This document shows positions 57,240 to 64,000 of a stretch of 64,000 bases of DNA, piece after piece. The notes under the pieces were generated by a model that was not told the origin of the DNA, searched no databases, and saw only the letters and a program-made list of their open reading frames with translations. The position numbers and the translations under genes are program-made. Source of the DNA: Deltaproteobacteria bacterium (GTDB taxonomy: Bacteria; Myxococcota; UBA727; VGSZ01); assembly GCA_016177705.1 (NCBI GenBank), contig JACOUT010000003.1, positions 682,001 through 746,000 on the forward strand, given 5' to 3'. Position 1 is the first letter of the stretch; the number at the start of each line of letters is the position of its first letter.

Positions 57240-58145
57240 TCAGCGGCCGAGGCGCGCGAACAGGCCGCTCGCCGGCTCGAAGTAGGCGACCACGGTGGCG
57301 ACCGGGCGCTCCTCGAGCACGGAGCCGTTGACGGCGTCGCGCGTGCCGTCGAAGCGCAACAACAGCACGTAGTCGGTGCCAACCTCGAGGAACGGGTCGT
57401 CGCCGACGTCGACCAGGATGCCGCGCCCGGTCTCGACGCTGACGTTGTGCAGCACCTCGACGCGCGGCCCCTCGCTGCGCCGGTAATCCTCATTGAGCGG
57501 CACCGCGTGATTGCCGTCGTCGCGGCGCATGCTGGTCGCGGTCTGCGTGGTCGTGCGCGGGCCGGCGGCCACCCACTCGCTCTCGGCCATGATGCGCGTC
57601 TCCACGATCTCGACCGCCCGCATGCCGCCGTGCTGGTGCCCTGCTTTGGGCGTGCCGAGCAGCAACAGGTAGCGCCCCTGGTAGCTCTCGGGGTCGGCGA
57701 TGGCCGCTTGCAGCGAGAACACCGGGATGCGCGCTCGTCGCACCAGCCGCAGGTCGTGGTGCACGTCGCCGCCGCGCGCGGCGATCACGTGCGCCAGCAG
57801 GCGCGCCGCGTCCGGGCTCGCCGCCACGTCCTCCAGCCAGGGCGCGCTGGTGAGCGCCTCGAGATCGGTGAAGTCAGGGCGCTCGATGCAGTGCTGCAGG
57901 ACCGCCCAGCCACGCGCGCGGTCGTGGCCGCGCAATGCGCGTGCGGTCAGCTCACAGGTGTGCGCAGCGTCGTGCGCGGCCGCGATGGTGCGCGCCTCCT
58001 CGACGGAGAGCGGCGCCGCCGCGGGCGCGCGCGGCTCGTTTGGCGCATGCTCCCACAGCACGGTGGGCGCGGCGCCGACCAGGCGAGGGTTCTCGGCGCA
58101 AGCAGCGGCGGCGAGCGCCGCCAGCAGGACGACCGACCGCTTCAT
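57240..58145 (-). CDS. Lipoprotein of unknown function
   Basis: 301 residues from ATG 58145, GAGG upstream; the start overlaps the previous stop as ATGA. Signal MKRSVVLLAALAAAAC with lipobox at Cys16. The middle holds a helical part with paired Cys (AHTCELT, LQHCIE), then RIPVFSLQAAIADPESYQGRYLLLLGTPK and VETRIMAESEWVAAGPRTTT, a beta-rich domain that might be an OB-like fold. No enzymatic motif. In an operon with a Cys-rich exported protein and the small sigma-like gene. Confidence 0.75.
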   Translation of the reverse strand: MKRSVVLLAALAAAACAENPRLVGAAPTVLWEHAPNEPRAPAAAPLSVEEARTIAAAHDAAHTCELTARALRGHDRARGWAVLQHCIERPDFTDLEALTSAPWLEDVAASPDAARLLAHVIAARGGDVHHDLRLVRRARIPVFSLQAAIADPESYQGRYLLLLGTPKAGHQHGGMRAVEIVETRIMAESEWVAAGPRTTTQTATSMRRDDGNHAVPLNEDYRRSEGPRVEVLHNVSVETGRGILVDVGDDPFLEVGTDYVLLLRFDGTRDAVNGSVLEERPVATVVAYFEPASGLFARLGR

Positions 58146-58756
58146 GGCTTCCTCGCGGCGGCGGCGAAGGTGCGCGCGCGCTGCAACAACAGGGATTCGG
58201 CGCACGGCTCACGGCACTGCTCGGCGACACAGGCGCCGAGCTCTCCGTGGTGCCAACGCGCCAGGCACTGCTCCTCGGTGACGCCGCAGTCGGCGGCGCA
58301 CACGCAGCAGTCGGCGGCTACGTCCGCGTCAGCGGCGACGGCGCGCACCAGCTCGGCGAGGCCGGCGTAGCAGCGCGCGAAGCCGGGGTTGAAGCGGCCG
58401 CCGTCGTCGAGCACGCGGCGCGAGCCGTCGCCGGCGCAGGTGCGCGTGGCGGGCGCGATGCGCGCGCGGCAGGCGGCGAGCACCAGCTGATCGGCGTCGA
58501 GCGCGTCGCCCTTGGCGACGATGCGGCACAGCTCCTCGGCCAACGCCGCGGCCACGCGCACGTTGTCGACGGCCTGCTCACGCGCGGCGGGCTGTCGTGC
58601 CGTGCGCCCCTCGACGGTGCAGCCGCGCTCGTCGAGCAACGTCTGGCGCGTGCACGCGAGCGCGTCGGTGCGCGGCGGTGGCGAAGCAGGTGGCGAAGCA
58701 GGTGGCGGTGCGGACGCGGCGGACGCCGCCACGAGCGCGAGGGCGATGAGGTGCAT
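58142..58756 (-). CDS. Secreted Cys-rich protein of unknown function
   Basis: 204 residues from ATG 58756, preceded by GGGAG. Signal peptide MHLIALALVAASAASA, a Pro-rich linker, then a helical domain with about 14 cysteines in pairs (LACTRQ, RGCTVE, ELCRIV, AACRARI, RTCAGDG, ADCCVCAADCGVTEEQCL, GACVAEQCREPCAES). This suggests a compact disulfide-rich fold. First gene of the operon with the lipoprotein and the sigma-like protein. No known family recognised. Confidence 0.75.
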   Translation of the reverse strand: MHLIALALVAASAASAPPPASPPASPPPRTDALACTRQTLLDERGCTVEGRTARQPAAREQAVDNVRVAAALAEELCRIVAKGDALDADQLVLAACRARIAPATRTCAGDGSRRVLDDGGRFNPGFARCYAGLAELVRAVAADADVAADCCVCAADCGVTEEQCLARWHHGELGACVAEQCREPCAESLLLQRARTFAAAARKP

Positions 58757-58837
58757 GGTGCTCCCGGCGACGCGAGAGCAAAGCAGCGGGCGTGCCACGG
58801 GCGCCCGGCGGTGGCGCGCGACCCGCGGCCCTTGCAG

Positions 58838-58852
58838 TGCTCAAAATGAGCA
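58838..58852. promoter_or_regulatory. Perfect palindrome in a divergent gap
   Basis: TGCTCA-AAA-TGAGCA is a perfect 6+3+6 inverted repeat in the 268-base gap between the secreted Cys-rich gene (minus) and the PLD protein (plus). The surrounding sequence is AT-richer than its neighbourhood, with a TTGTCA at 58854. It could be an operator for one or both genes; no regulator is identified. Confidence 0.45.
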
Positions 58853-59024
58853 ATTGTCAGGTCAATAGGCGCAGGTCGCCGGATCCCGCCCGCAGCTCGC
58901 CAACAGCGGCCGCAGGCTCGGCGTTCCCCGATGAGTCAAGCCCATGAAAAGACAGGGAAATCACCGGACGCAACCGATCGGCGCGCGCGCCCGACAATCT
59001 CCAGACCTGTAGGTGGAGGTAGCC

Positions 59025-60995
59025 GTGGCTCTCACCGTCGCCGGCCTCAAGATCGGATCCTCCAGCCAGGCCGTGCTGCAACCGCTCGCCGCCGTCAGCG
59101 ACCCGGCCGCGCGCGCCGCCGTGGAGGACGCGGTGCGCCGCGCGTCCGCGGTCGACGGCGACCGCGTGCTCGACGCCTTCGAGGCGCAGGCGCTGCGCGC
59201 GGCCTACGACGCGGTGGTGCCGAGCGGCGGCACGCTCGACGTGGCGAACGCGGCGGCGTTCACCTCGGCGGTGAGCGCACGCATCGACGCGCTCACGGCG
59301 GCGCGCCCACGCTCGACCGACGTGGTGTTCACCTCCGAGGGCAACGCGCTCGTGGTGTTCCGCCAGAAGATCCTGGGCGCCATCGACGAGACCTTGGCGC
59401 GCGCAGGCGGCAAGTCGGTCGACGTCAACCTGCTGTTGTTCGCCTTCACCGACAAGGTGCTGGCCGACGCCATCGCCGACCGTTGCCGCAACCACGCCAA
59501 CCTGACGGTGCGCCTGCTCACCGACTGGAGCCAGTTGCCCACGTCTGGCGATCGCCAGCCGGCGCGCCTCGCGCTGCTCGGGCTGCCAAACCTCGTCGTC
59601 AAGTTCAAGAAGGACAGCCCCTACGTCTGGGGTGGGAACGGGCCCGACTACAACCACGGCGCCACGCAGGGCCTCAACCACCACAAGGGCTTCGTCACGC
59701 TCATCGACGGACGACCGGAGAAGATGACCGCCGGCTCCTTCAACTGGTCGGTGGGCGCCATGGACGGCAACTACGAGAACCTGATGGTGCTCGACCGCCA
59801 CGACGTCGACAACCGCGCCGTGATGACCTCGTACCAAAAGGAGTTCGAGGGCTTCTGGAACGAGGACCGCGCCGCGCTCACCCACGCCGAGGCGCTGCGC
59901 GAGCGCGAGCGGCTCTACGCCGAGCTGGCGCGCGCCAACAACGCGAGCTACACGCCGAACCCCGTCACGGTCGCCGACATCCCCGACCCGGTGTACCAGG
60001 CGCAGGACCGCAGCAGCGCCGTCGACGTCAACTCCTTCGGCGACCGCGACGTCGCTGCGCTCAAGGCGCTGATCGGCAGCACGCGCGTGAACAAGGTGCT
60101 GGCGGAGCTGCGCGACTTCGGCCGCTTCGACACCGTCGACGAGCTGTTCGAGCGCGTGCCCGCGCTCGCCACGCTGTCGGCGGCCAAGCAGGCCGAGCTG
60201 CGCGCGCGGGCCGAGCTCGGCGAGGGTGCGCTGTCCGTCAACAGCGCCAGCGTCGCCGAGCTGGACCGTGCGGGCTTCTCCAAGAAGCAGGCCGAGAAGA
60301 TCGTCGCCTATCTGCAAACGTACGGCGCCGTCGAGGACCTGGCGGAGCTGCAGGCGGCCGCCGGGCTCTCGAACGCGCGGCTCGCGCGCATCCTGCCGTC
60401 CTTGTCGGGCAACGAGGTGAAGGCGCTCTACTCGGCGCGCGTCCCCGGCGGTGCGGCCAGCACCGGCTGGAGTACCGAGCACCAGGGAACCACGCAGGTG
60501 GCGAGGAAGCCCGGCGCCGCGACCACGACCGCCCCGAGCGCGCCCGCACGCCCAGCGGCGGAGCAGGTCGCGCGCGACCTCGCCTCGGCGGTCGCCGACC
60601 TGCTGCGCCGGGCGCCCGCCGGCGAGACCTTCAAGCTCGCCATGTACGGCATCTCACCCGGCAGCCCCGAGTTCCAAGAGCTGGTCGACGCGGTCAACCG
60701 CGGGGTCAAGCTGCGCGCCGTCTTGTACGACCAGTACAACCAGCCGGCCATCGACGCGCTCAAGGCGCTCAAGGCGCAAGGCAAGGACGTCGAGCTGCGC
60801 ATCATCAGCGCGCGCGTCATGCACGAGAAGTTCGGCGTGATCGGCGACGACGTGTTCAACGGCAGCGCCAACTTCTCGTCGTCGTCGATCACCAAGCACA
60901 CGGAAGACCGCTTCCTGTTCAGGAACATGCCGGCGCTGGCCAAGCGCTTCGCCGACGAGTTCGATCGCCTGTGGAGCCGCGGCACGCCGCCCTGA
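59025..60995 (+). CDS. PLD-HhH-PLD protein (two phospholipase-D-like domains flanking helix-hairpin-helix motifs)
   Basis: 656 residues from GTG 59025, with GGAGGT four bases upstream. No signal peptide. The first PLD-like domain has HHKGFVTLID (His219, Lys221) followed by GSFNWS; the second has MHEKFGVIGDD (His600, Lys602) followed by GSANFS; in both the usual Asp eight positions after His is displaced. Between them, ~350-480, are HhH-like repeats (LSVNSASVAELDRAGFSKKQAEKIVAYL, LAELQAAAGLSNARLARIL), as in DNA-binding ComEA and Fpg-like folds. Likely a nuclease or effector; no known full-length match. Confidence 0.85.
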   Translation: MALTVAGLKIGSSSQAVLQPLAAVSDPAARAAVEDAVRRASAVDGDRVLDAFEAQALRAAYDAVVPSGGTLDVANAAAFTSAVSARIDALTAARPRSTDVVFTSEGNALVVFRQKILGAIDETLARAGGKSVDVNLLLFAFTDKVLADAIADRCRNHANLTVRLLTDWSQLPTSGDRQPARLALLGLPNLVVKFKKDSPYVWGGNGPDYNHGATQGLNHHKGFVTLIDGRPEKMTAGSFNWSVGAMDGNYENLMVLDRHDVDNRAVMTSYQKEFEGFWNEDRAALTHAEALRERERLYAELARANNASYTPNPVTVADIPDPVYQAQDRSSAVDVNSFGDRDVAALKALIGSTRVNKVLAELRDFGRFDTVDELFERVPALATLSAAKQAELRARAELGEGALSVNSASVAELDRAGFSKKQAEKIVAYLQTYGAVEDLAELQAAAGLSNARLARILPSLSGNEVKALYSARVPGGAASTGWSTEHQGTTQVARKPGAATTTAPSAPARPAAEQVARDLASAVADLLRRAPAGETFKLAMYGISPGSPEFQELVDAVNRGVKLRAVLYDQYNQPAIDALKALKAQGKDVELRIISARVMHEKFGVIGDDVFNGSANFSSSSITKHTEDRFLFRNMPALAKRFADEFDRLWSRGTPP

Positions 60996-61018
60996 CGCCG
61001 CCCTGACGGCGCCCGCGC

Positions 61019-62704
61019 TCACGGCCCGAGCTGCAAGAGGCCAAGCTCGCGGTGGCCGTCGCCGGCGCCGGCGAACAGCAGCGACCCCAGGGGATCGCGC
61101 ACGTCGACGTCAAAACCGAGGCAGGCGTCGACGCGGGTTCCGAGCAGGCCGACGGTCGTGCCGCTGACGACGACCGTGCCGTTCGACGGCAAGCGCACGT
61201 GCCAACGCACGGTCTCGCCGGCGAGCAGGTCGAGCTTGGCGACCAAGGCGTGCGTTGCGCTGCCGGCGTCGGGGGTGCTCATCGTCGAGATGCCGATCGT
61301 GACGTCGCTGCTCCCCGGTACGGTTCCCACGATGATGGGGCGCCCGTCGGTGCCGAGGGTCATGGCGTCGATGGTGTCGGCGCCCGACGAGCTCGCGAGC
61401 GACGCCGTGGCGCCCAGGGTCAGATCCTCGCCAACGAAGTAGAGGAAGCCGTCGGTGGCGACCGCGTTGGCGCTGAGGAACCGCCCGCTGAAGGAGCCGG
61501 CCACGGCGAGGCGTCGCGCGACCGGATCCGCGGCGAGGGCGCTCACCGTCACGGCCCCGGTCCCGGTCACCTCCTGGCTGAGCGCGGCCGGGGTGCCGAA
61601 GCCTCCGCCGCCCCCCTGGACGCGCAGCACGAACGCGCCCTGGCTGCCGACGAGCGGCAGGCCGGCCACGGTCGGAGTTGCCGCCGGGCCATAGCCGCCC
61701 GCGACATAGATGGAGGGCGGCGCGCCGGGCAGCACGGCGAGCGCGCGCGGGTCGGTGGCGGGGTCGAGCCGCAGCAGCGCGCCGAAGGCGCCTGACGAGG
61801 AAAGCCGGAGCAGGAAGCCCTGCCCTGCGGTCGAGCCGCCGACGCCGAGCGCGCTGCCGCTCTCGTCGTAGATCTCGAGCGCACCGTTGCTGCCGCCGGT
61901 GAGGAACAGGTCGGAGCCATCGAACGCCAGCGCGCTCACACCGATGTCGCCATTGGTGGTCGCCGGACCACCCAAGCGCCGTGCCCACAGGCAGGCACCC
62001 GTCAACGGCGCGAGCGCGGCCACGAACGCGTCCTGGTCGGCGTCCGCGCGTGTGAGCGTGCCGCACGCTCCACCGACGGTGAGCGCGACGCCGTCCATGG
62101 TGCCGGCGACCACGACCGCCGTGGGTGTGACGACGATGGCGCGCACCCGTCCGCCCTCGAGCGGCGCGAACAAGGCGGTCGCGCCGCCCGCATCCGACAG
62201 CTTGAGCACGAACGGCGCACCCGAGGCCAAGGGGAGCGCGGCGCCGCCCTGGTAGGCGATGCTGCCGCCGGCGCGACCGCCGAGCAGCACATCGGTGCCG
62301 TCGCGCACGAGCGCATGGACCTCGTTGCTGGCCTGGGAGACGAAGGCATGCGGCGTCAGCGGCGGCGGGTCGCCCTCGCCCTCGCCTTCACCTTCGCCTT
62401 CACCTTCACCTTCACCTTCACCCTCGCCCTCGCCTTCACCCTCGCCTTCACCTTCGCCCTCGCCTTCGCCTTCGCCCTCGCCCTCGCCTTCACCTTCACC
62501 TTCACCTTCACCTTCGCCCTCGCCCTCTCGCGCCTCGGCCGCGCACTGGCCCGCGACGCAGAACGGCAGCGAGGCCGGGCAATCGCCGTCGTCGCCGCAG
62601 GCAACCTGCCCGAGCAAGAAGTGGCAGCCGACGCTCACGAGCGCGAACGCGAACGCGGCGAGCAAGGCCGGCAACGATGCGACACGGGCGATGCGCTGCC
62701 TCAT
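61019..62704 (-). CDS. Cys-containing GE-linker lipoprotein with propeller-like C-terminus (module gene)
   Basis: 561 residues from ATG 62704, overlapping the previous stop as ATGA. Signal sequence ends in the lipobox VSVGC; then ACGDDGDCPASLPFCVAGQC, a stalk of 26 Glu-Gly pairs, and ~430 residues of beta-rich repeats (ASNEVHALVRDGTDVLLGGRAGGSI, VRAIVVTPTAVVVAGTMDG, VSALAFDGSDLFLTGGSNG) typical of propeller-like SBBP/Kelch-type blades. Second gene of a two-gene module with the paralog of the 49-50 kb GCDTxxC protein. Confidence 0.85.
   Translation of the reverse strand: MRQRIARVASLPALLAAFAFALVSVGCHFLLGQVACGDDGDCPASLPFCVAGQCAAEAREGEGEGEGEGEGEGEGEGEGEGEGEGEGEGEGEGEGEGEGEGEGEGEGEGEGDPPPLTPHAFVSQASNEVHALVRDGTDVLLGGRAGGSIAYQGGAALPLASGAPFVLKLSDAGGATALFAPLEGGRVRAIVVTPTAVVVAGTMDGVALTVGGACGTLTRADADQDAFVAALAPLTGACLWARRLGGPATTNGDIGVSALAFDGSDLFLTGGSNGALEIYDESGSALGVGGSTAGQGFLLRLSSSGAFGALLRLDPATDPRALAVLPGAPPSIYVAGGYGPAATPTVAGLPLVGSQGAFVLRVQGGGGGFGTPAALSQEVTGTGAVTVSALAADPVARRLAVAGSFSGRFLSANAVATDGFLYFVGEDLTLGATASLASSSGADTIDAMTLGTDGRPIIVGTVPGSSDVTIGISTMSTPDAGSATHALVAKLDLLAGETVRWHVRLPSNGTVVVSGTTVGLLGTRVDACLGFDVDVRDPLGSLLFAGAGDGHRELGLLQLGP
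62372..62527 (-). repeat. Hexanucleotide repeat coding for 26 Glu-Gly pairs
   Basis: 156 bases (52 codons) reading (EG)x26 in the lipoprotein at 61019-62704. The length matches the 26 pairs in the lipoprotein at 10063-11235 although the codon order differs, so length rather than sequence appears conserved. Coding, in frame. Confidence 0.9.
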
Positions 62705-63408
62705 TCGGGCACCAGGAGCAGGGCGCCGGCAGCGCCGACGCCGACGAGCGCAGTGCCCGCGCCGAGGGTGCCGAGCGCGAACAGGCGCTGATCGAGCGCC
62801 TGCTGCTTGCCGTCGGGCGCGCCCGCGGCGCTCGCCAAGGTGCCCTCGAGCTGCAGCGCCCACACCGTGCCGAGGGCGAGCACGCCGACGCCGAGCGCGC
62901 CCGCGCCAAGGCTGCTCCACCACAGCAGCGGCGGCGGCGGTTCCTCGACGAGCGGCGCGGCCAGCGCGTCGACCTCCGGCGGCAACTGTCGCACGATGTC
63001 GTCGAGCGTGGCGCCGTGGATGGTGCGTCGAGACACGGCGTCGCCGCTCGAGCCGCGCAGCAGCGTCAGGTTGAGCACCATGCCGTCGCCGAGCCCGCCG
63101 AGCGAGCCGACCACCAGGTAGCGGGCGCCGAGCGCGTCGGCGATCTCCGAGCGGCAGGCGGTGGTGTCGCAGCCGAGCAGCTCGCGCGAGCTCTCTACCT
63201 CGAGCAGGCGACGAAGCTCGCCTTGGGCGACCACGTCGAGCTCCTCGAAGCGCGTCAGGCGCGAGGTGATCGCGTCGCGCAGCAGACCCGCCTCCGCCGG
63301 GTCGACGTCGACCCCCTGCAGATCCAGCACCAACACGCGCGGCCGTTCAGGCTGAGCCGGGGCCGGGAGGGCTGCAAGCAGCGCGAGCGCGAACGGAAGC
63401 ACCCGCAC
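62701..63408 (-). CDS. CsgG/TolB-N-like exported protein with GCDTxxC motif (module gene, copy 2)
   Basis: 235 residues, GTG start at 63408. Signal peptide MRVLPFALALLAALPAPAQ, then RPRVLVLDLQGVDVDPAEAGLLRDAITSRLTRFEELDVVAQGELRRLL and GCDTTACRSEIADALGARYLVVGSLGG, aligning with the protein at 49328-50041. Two or three C-terminal hydrophobic segments. The stop overlaps the downstream lipoprotein start as ATGA. So far the only recognised parts are the domain pattern and the paralogy; the function is unknown. Confidence 0.82.
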   Translation of the reverse strand: MRVLPFALALLAALPAPAQPERPRVLVLDLQGVDVDPAEAGLLRDAITSRLTRFEELDVVAQGELRRLLEVESSRELLGCDTTACRSEIADALGARYLVVGSLGGLGDGMVLNLTLLRGSSGDAVSRRTIHGATLDDIVRQLPPEVDALAAPLVEEPPPPLLWWSSLGAGALGVGVLALGTVWALQLEGTLASAAGAPDGKQQALDQRLFALGTLGAGTALVGVGAAGALLLVPE

Positions 63409-63498
63409 ACGGTACTACAGGTCGATTCGGGGCGACGTCGCCCCTGCGGCGCGCCCGAATGACCGAGACCTTGGACCTCGCTATGCATCCAACGGGGG

Positions 63499-64000
63499 AT
63501 GCACGGAGTGTCGACCGATCTTGTGGGCGGGCGAGGCTCCGTGGTTGCGGACCGATCTGGCCCGAGCAGCGTGCTGCGCCTGTTTGCGGAGCATTCGCCC
63601 GCGGCGATCGCCATGTTCGACCGGGACATGCGCTACATCGTCGCCACCAAGCGCTACCTGACCGACTACCGCCTCGTCGAACAGGACCTGACCGGCCGCT
63701 CCCACTACGAGGTCTTCCCCGAGATCCCCGAGCGCTGGAAGGAGATCCACCGACGCTGCCTTGCCGGTGCCGTGGAACGCGCCGAAGACGATCGTTTCGT
63801 CCGCGAGGACGGCACGGTGGACTGCGTGCGCTGGGAGATCCGCCCCTGGTACGACGACCACGGCGCGGTCGGCGGCCTCATCCTATTCTCCGAGGTGCTG
63901 ACCGAACAGAAGCGCGCCGAAGAGGCCTTGCGCCAATCGGAGGCGCGCTTCCGCGCAACCTTCGAGCAAGCGGCGGTCGGCATCGCGCACGTCTCCCCGG
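63499..64000 (+). CDS. PAS-domain sensor protein, likely histidine kinase (3' end outside window)
   Basis: Open to the right edge. The first ATG in frame after a stop is at 63499 (MHGVSTDLVGGRGSVVADRSG); GTG codons further in are alternatives. A PAS domain starts at LRLFAEHSPAAIAMFDRDMRYIVATKRYLTDYRL, with GRSHYEVFPEIPERWKEIHRRCLAG and WEIRPWYDDHGAVGGLILFSEVLTEQKRAEE (PAC-like end). A second PAS begins RFRATFEQAAVGIAHVSP. The layout is that of multi-PAS sensor histidine kinases or hybrid kinases, but the kinase part is outside the window. It is divergent from the module gene over 90 bases. Confidence 0.85.
   Translation, partial: MHGVSTDLVGGRGSVVADRSGPSSVLRLFAEHSPAAIAMFDRDMRYIVATKRYLTDYRLVEQDLTGRSHYEVFPEIPERWKEIHRRCLAGAVERAEDDRFVREDGTVDCVRWEIRPWYDDHGAVGGLILFSEVLTEQKRAEEALRQSEARFRATFEQAAVGIAHVSP

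Noticed and set aside
58931..58990. ATG at 58931 as the start of another gene ahead of the PLD protein
   Set aside because: The frame becomes Arg-rich and out of register with the PLD domains; the GTG at 59025 has a strong ribosome site.

Overview
The window is a very GC-rich, gene-dense stretch of a chromosome, most likely from a Myxococcota (myxobacterial-type) genome. This is inferred from gene content: several Hanks-type Ser/Thr kinases, a PP2C phosphatase, an FHA-domain sigma-54 activator, PilZ and DUF4388 proteins, many cysteine-rich lipoproteins with Gly-Glu linkers, and a metalloprotease ending in a MYXO-CTERM-like tail. No rRNA, tRNA, insertion sequence, phage, CRISPR array or origin was seen. 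No gap between genes exceeds about 270 bases. Many neighbours overlap as ATGA, GTGA, TTGA or TGATG, so translational coupling is widespread.

Layout, left to right. 1-7.9 kb: a kinase cut by the left edge, then a minus-strand run of a secreted protein, single-chain xanthine dehydrogenase, xseB, ispA and a membrane protein. 8-13.5 kb: PP2C phosphatase with a cyclic-nucleotide domain, a coiled-coil protein, a Cys-rich GE-repeat lipoprotein, a PilZ protein and a DUF4388 protein. 13.6-21.2 kb: penicillin-binding protein 1A, a second kinase with a membrane C-terminus, a CBS/CorC membrane protein, Fe superoxide dismutase and a methyltransferase. 21.2-26.3 kb: a small M50-type protease coupled to glmS and a lipoprotein; a DsbA-like lipoprotein; two YbjN-like genes. 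26.3-30.2 kb: an Fe-S chaperone operon (small protein, TPR protein, hscB, hscA, ferredoxin). 30.2-38 kb: a DUF1338-like/PilZ fusion, a sugar transferase, a metzincin protease operon, rpmB, a phosphoesterase and TerC.

38-49 kb: a NhaR-like regulator, PhoD-like phosphatase, Omp85-type barrel, 7Fe ferredoxin, an 830-residue protein of unknown function, a Cys-rich protein, and tolR-tolA-tolB without tolQ or pal. 48.9-52.5 kb: three envelope proteins, one with six 99-residue tandem repeats. 52.6-58.8 kb: a third kinase, with a large insertion in its activation segment, coupled to an FHA/sigma-54 activator; then a small sigma-region-4-like protein with four cysteines in an operon with two secreted proteins. 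59-64 kb: a PLD-HhH-PLD protein, a second copy of the two-gene module also seen at 49-50 kb, and the start of a PAS-domain sensor.

Common themes are phospho-signalling (three kinases, one phosphatase, one FHA effector), c-di-GMP-type domains (PilZ), envelope maintenance (PBP1A, Tol, Omp85, CorC), Fe-S assembly, and many exported Cys-rich proteins. The best candidates for something undescribed are the repeated two-gene envelope module (48,885-50,041 and 61,019-63,408), the kinase/FHA-activator pair with the odd activation loop, the DUF1338-PilZ fusion, and the PLD-HhH-PLD protein.
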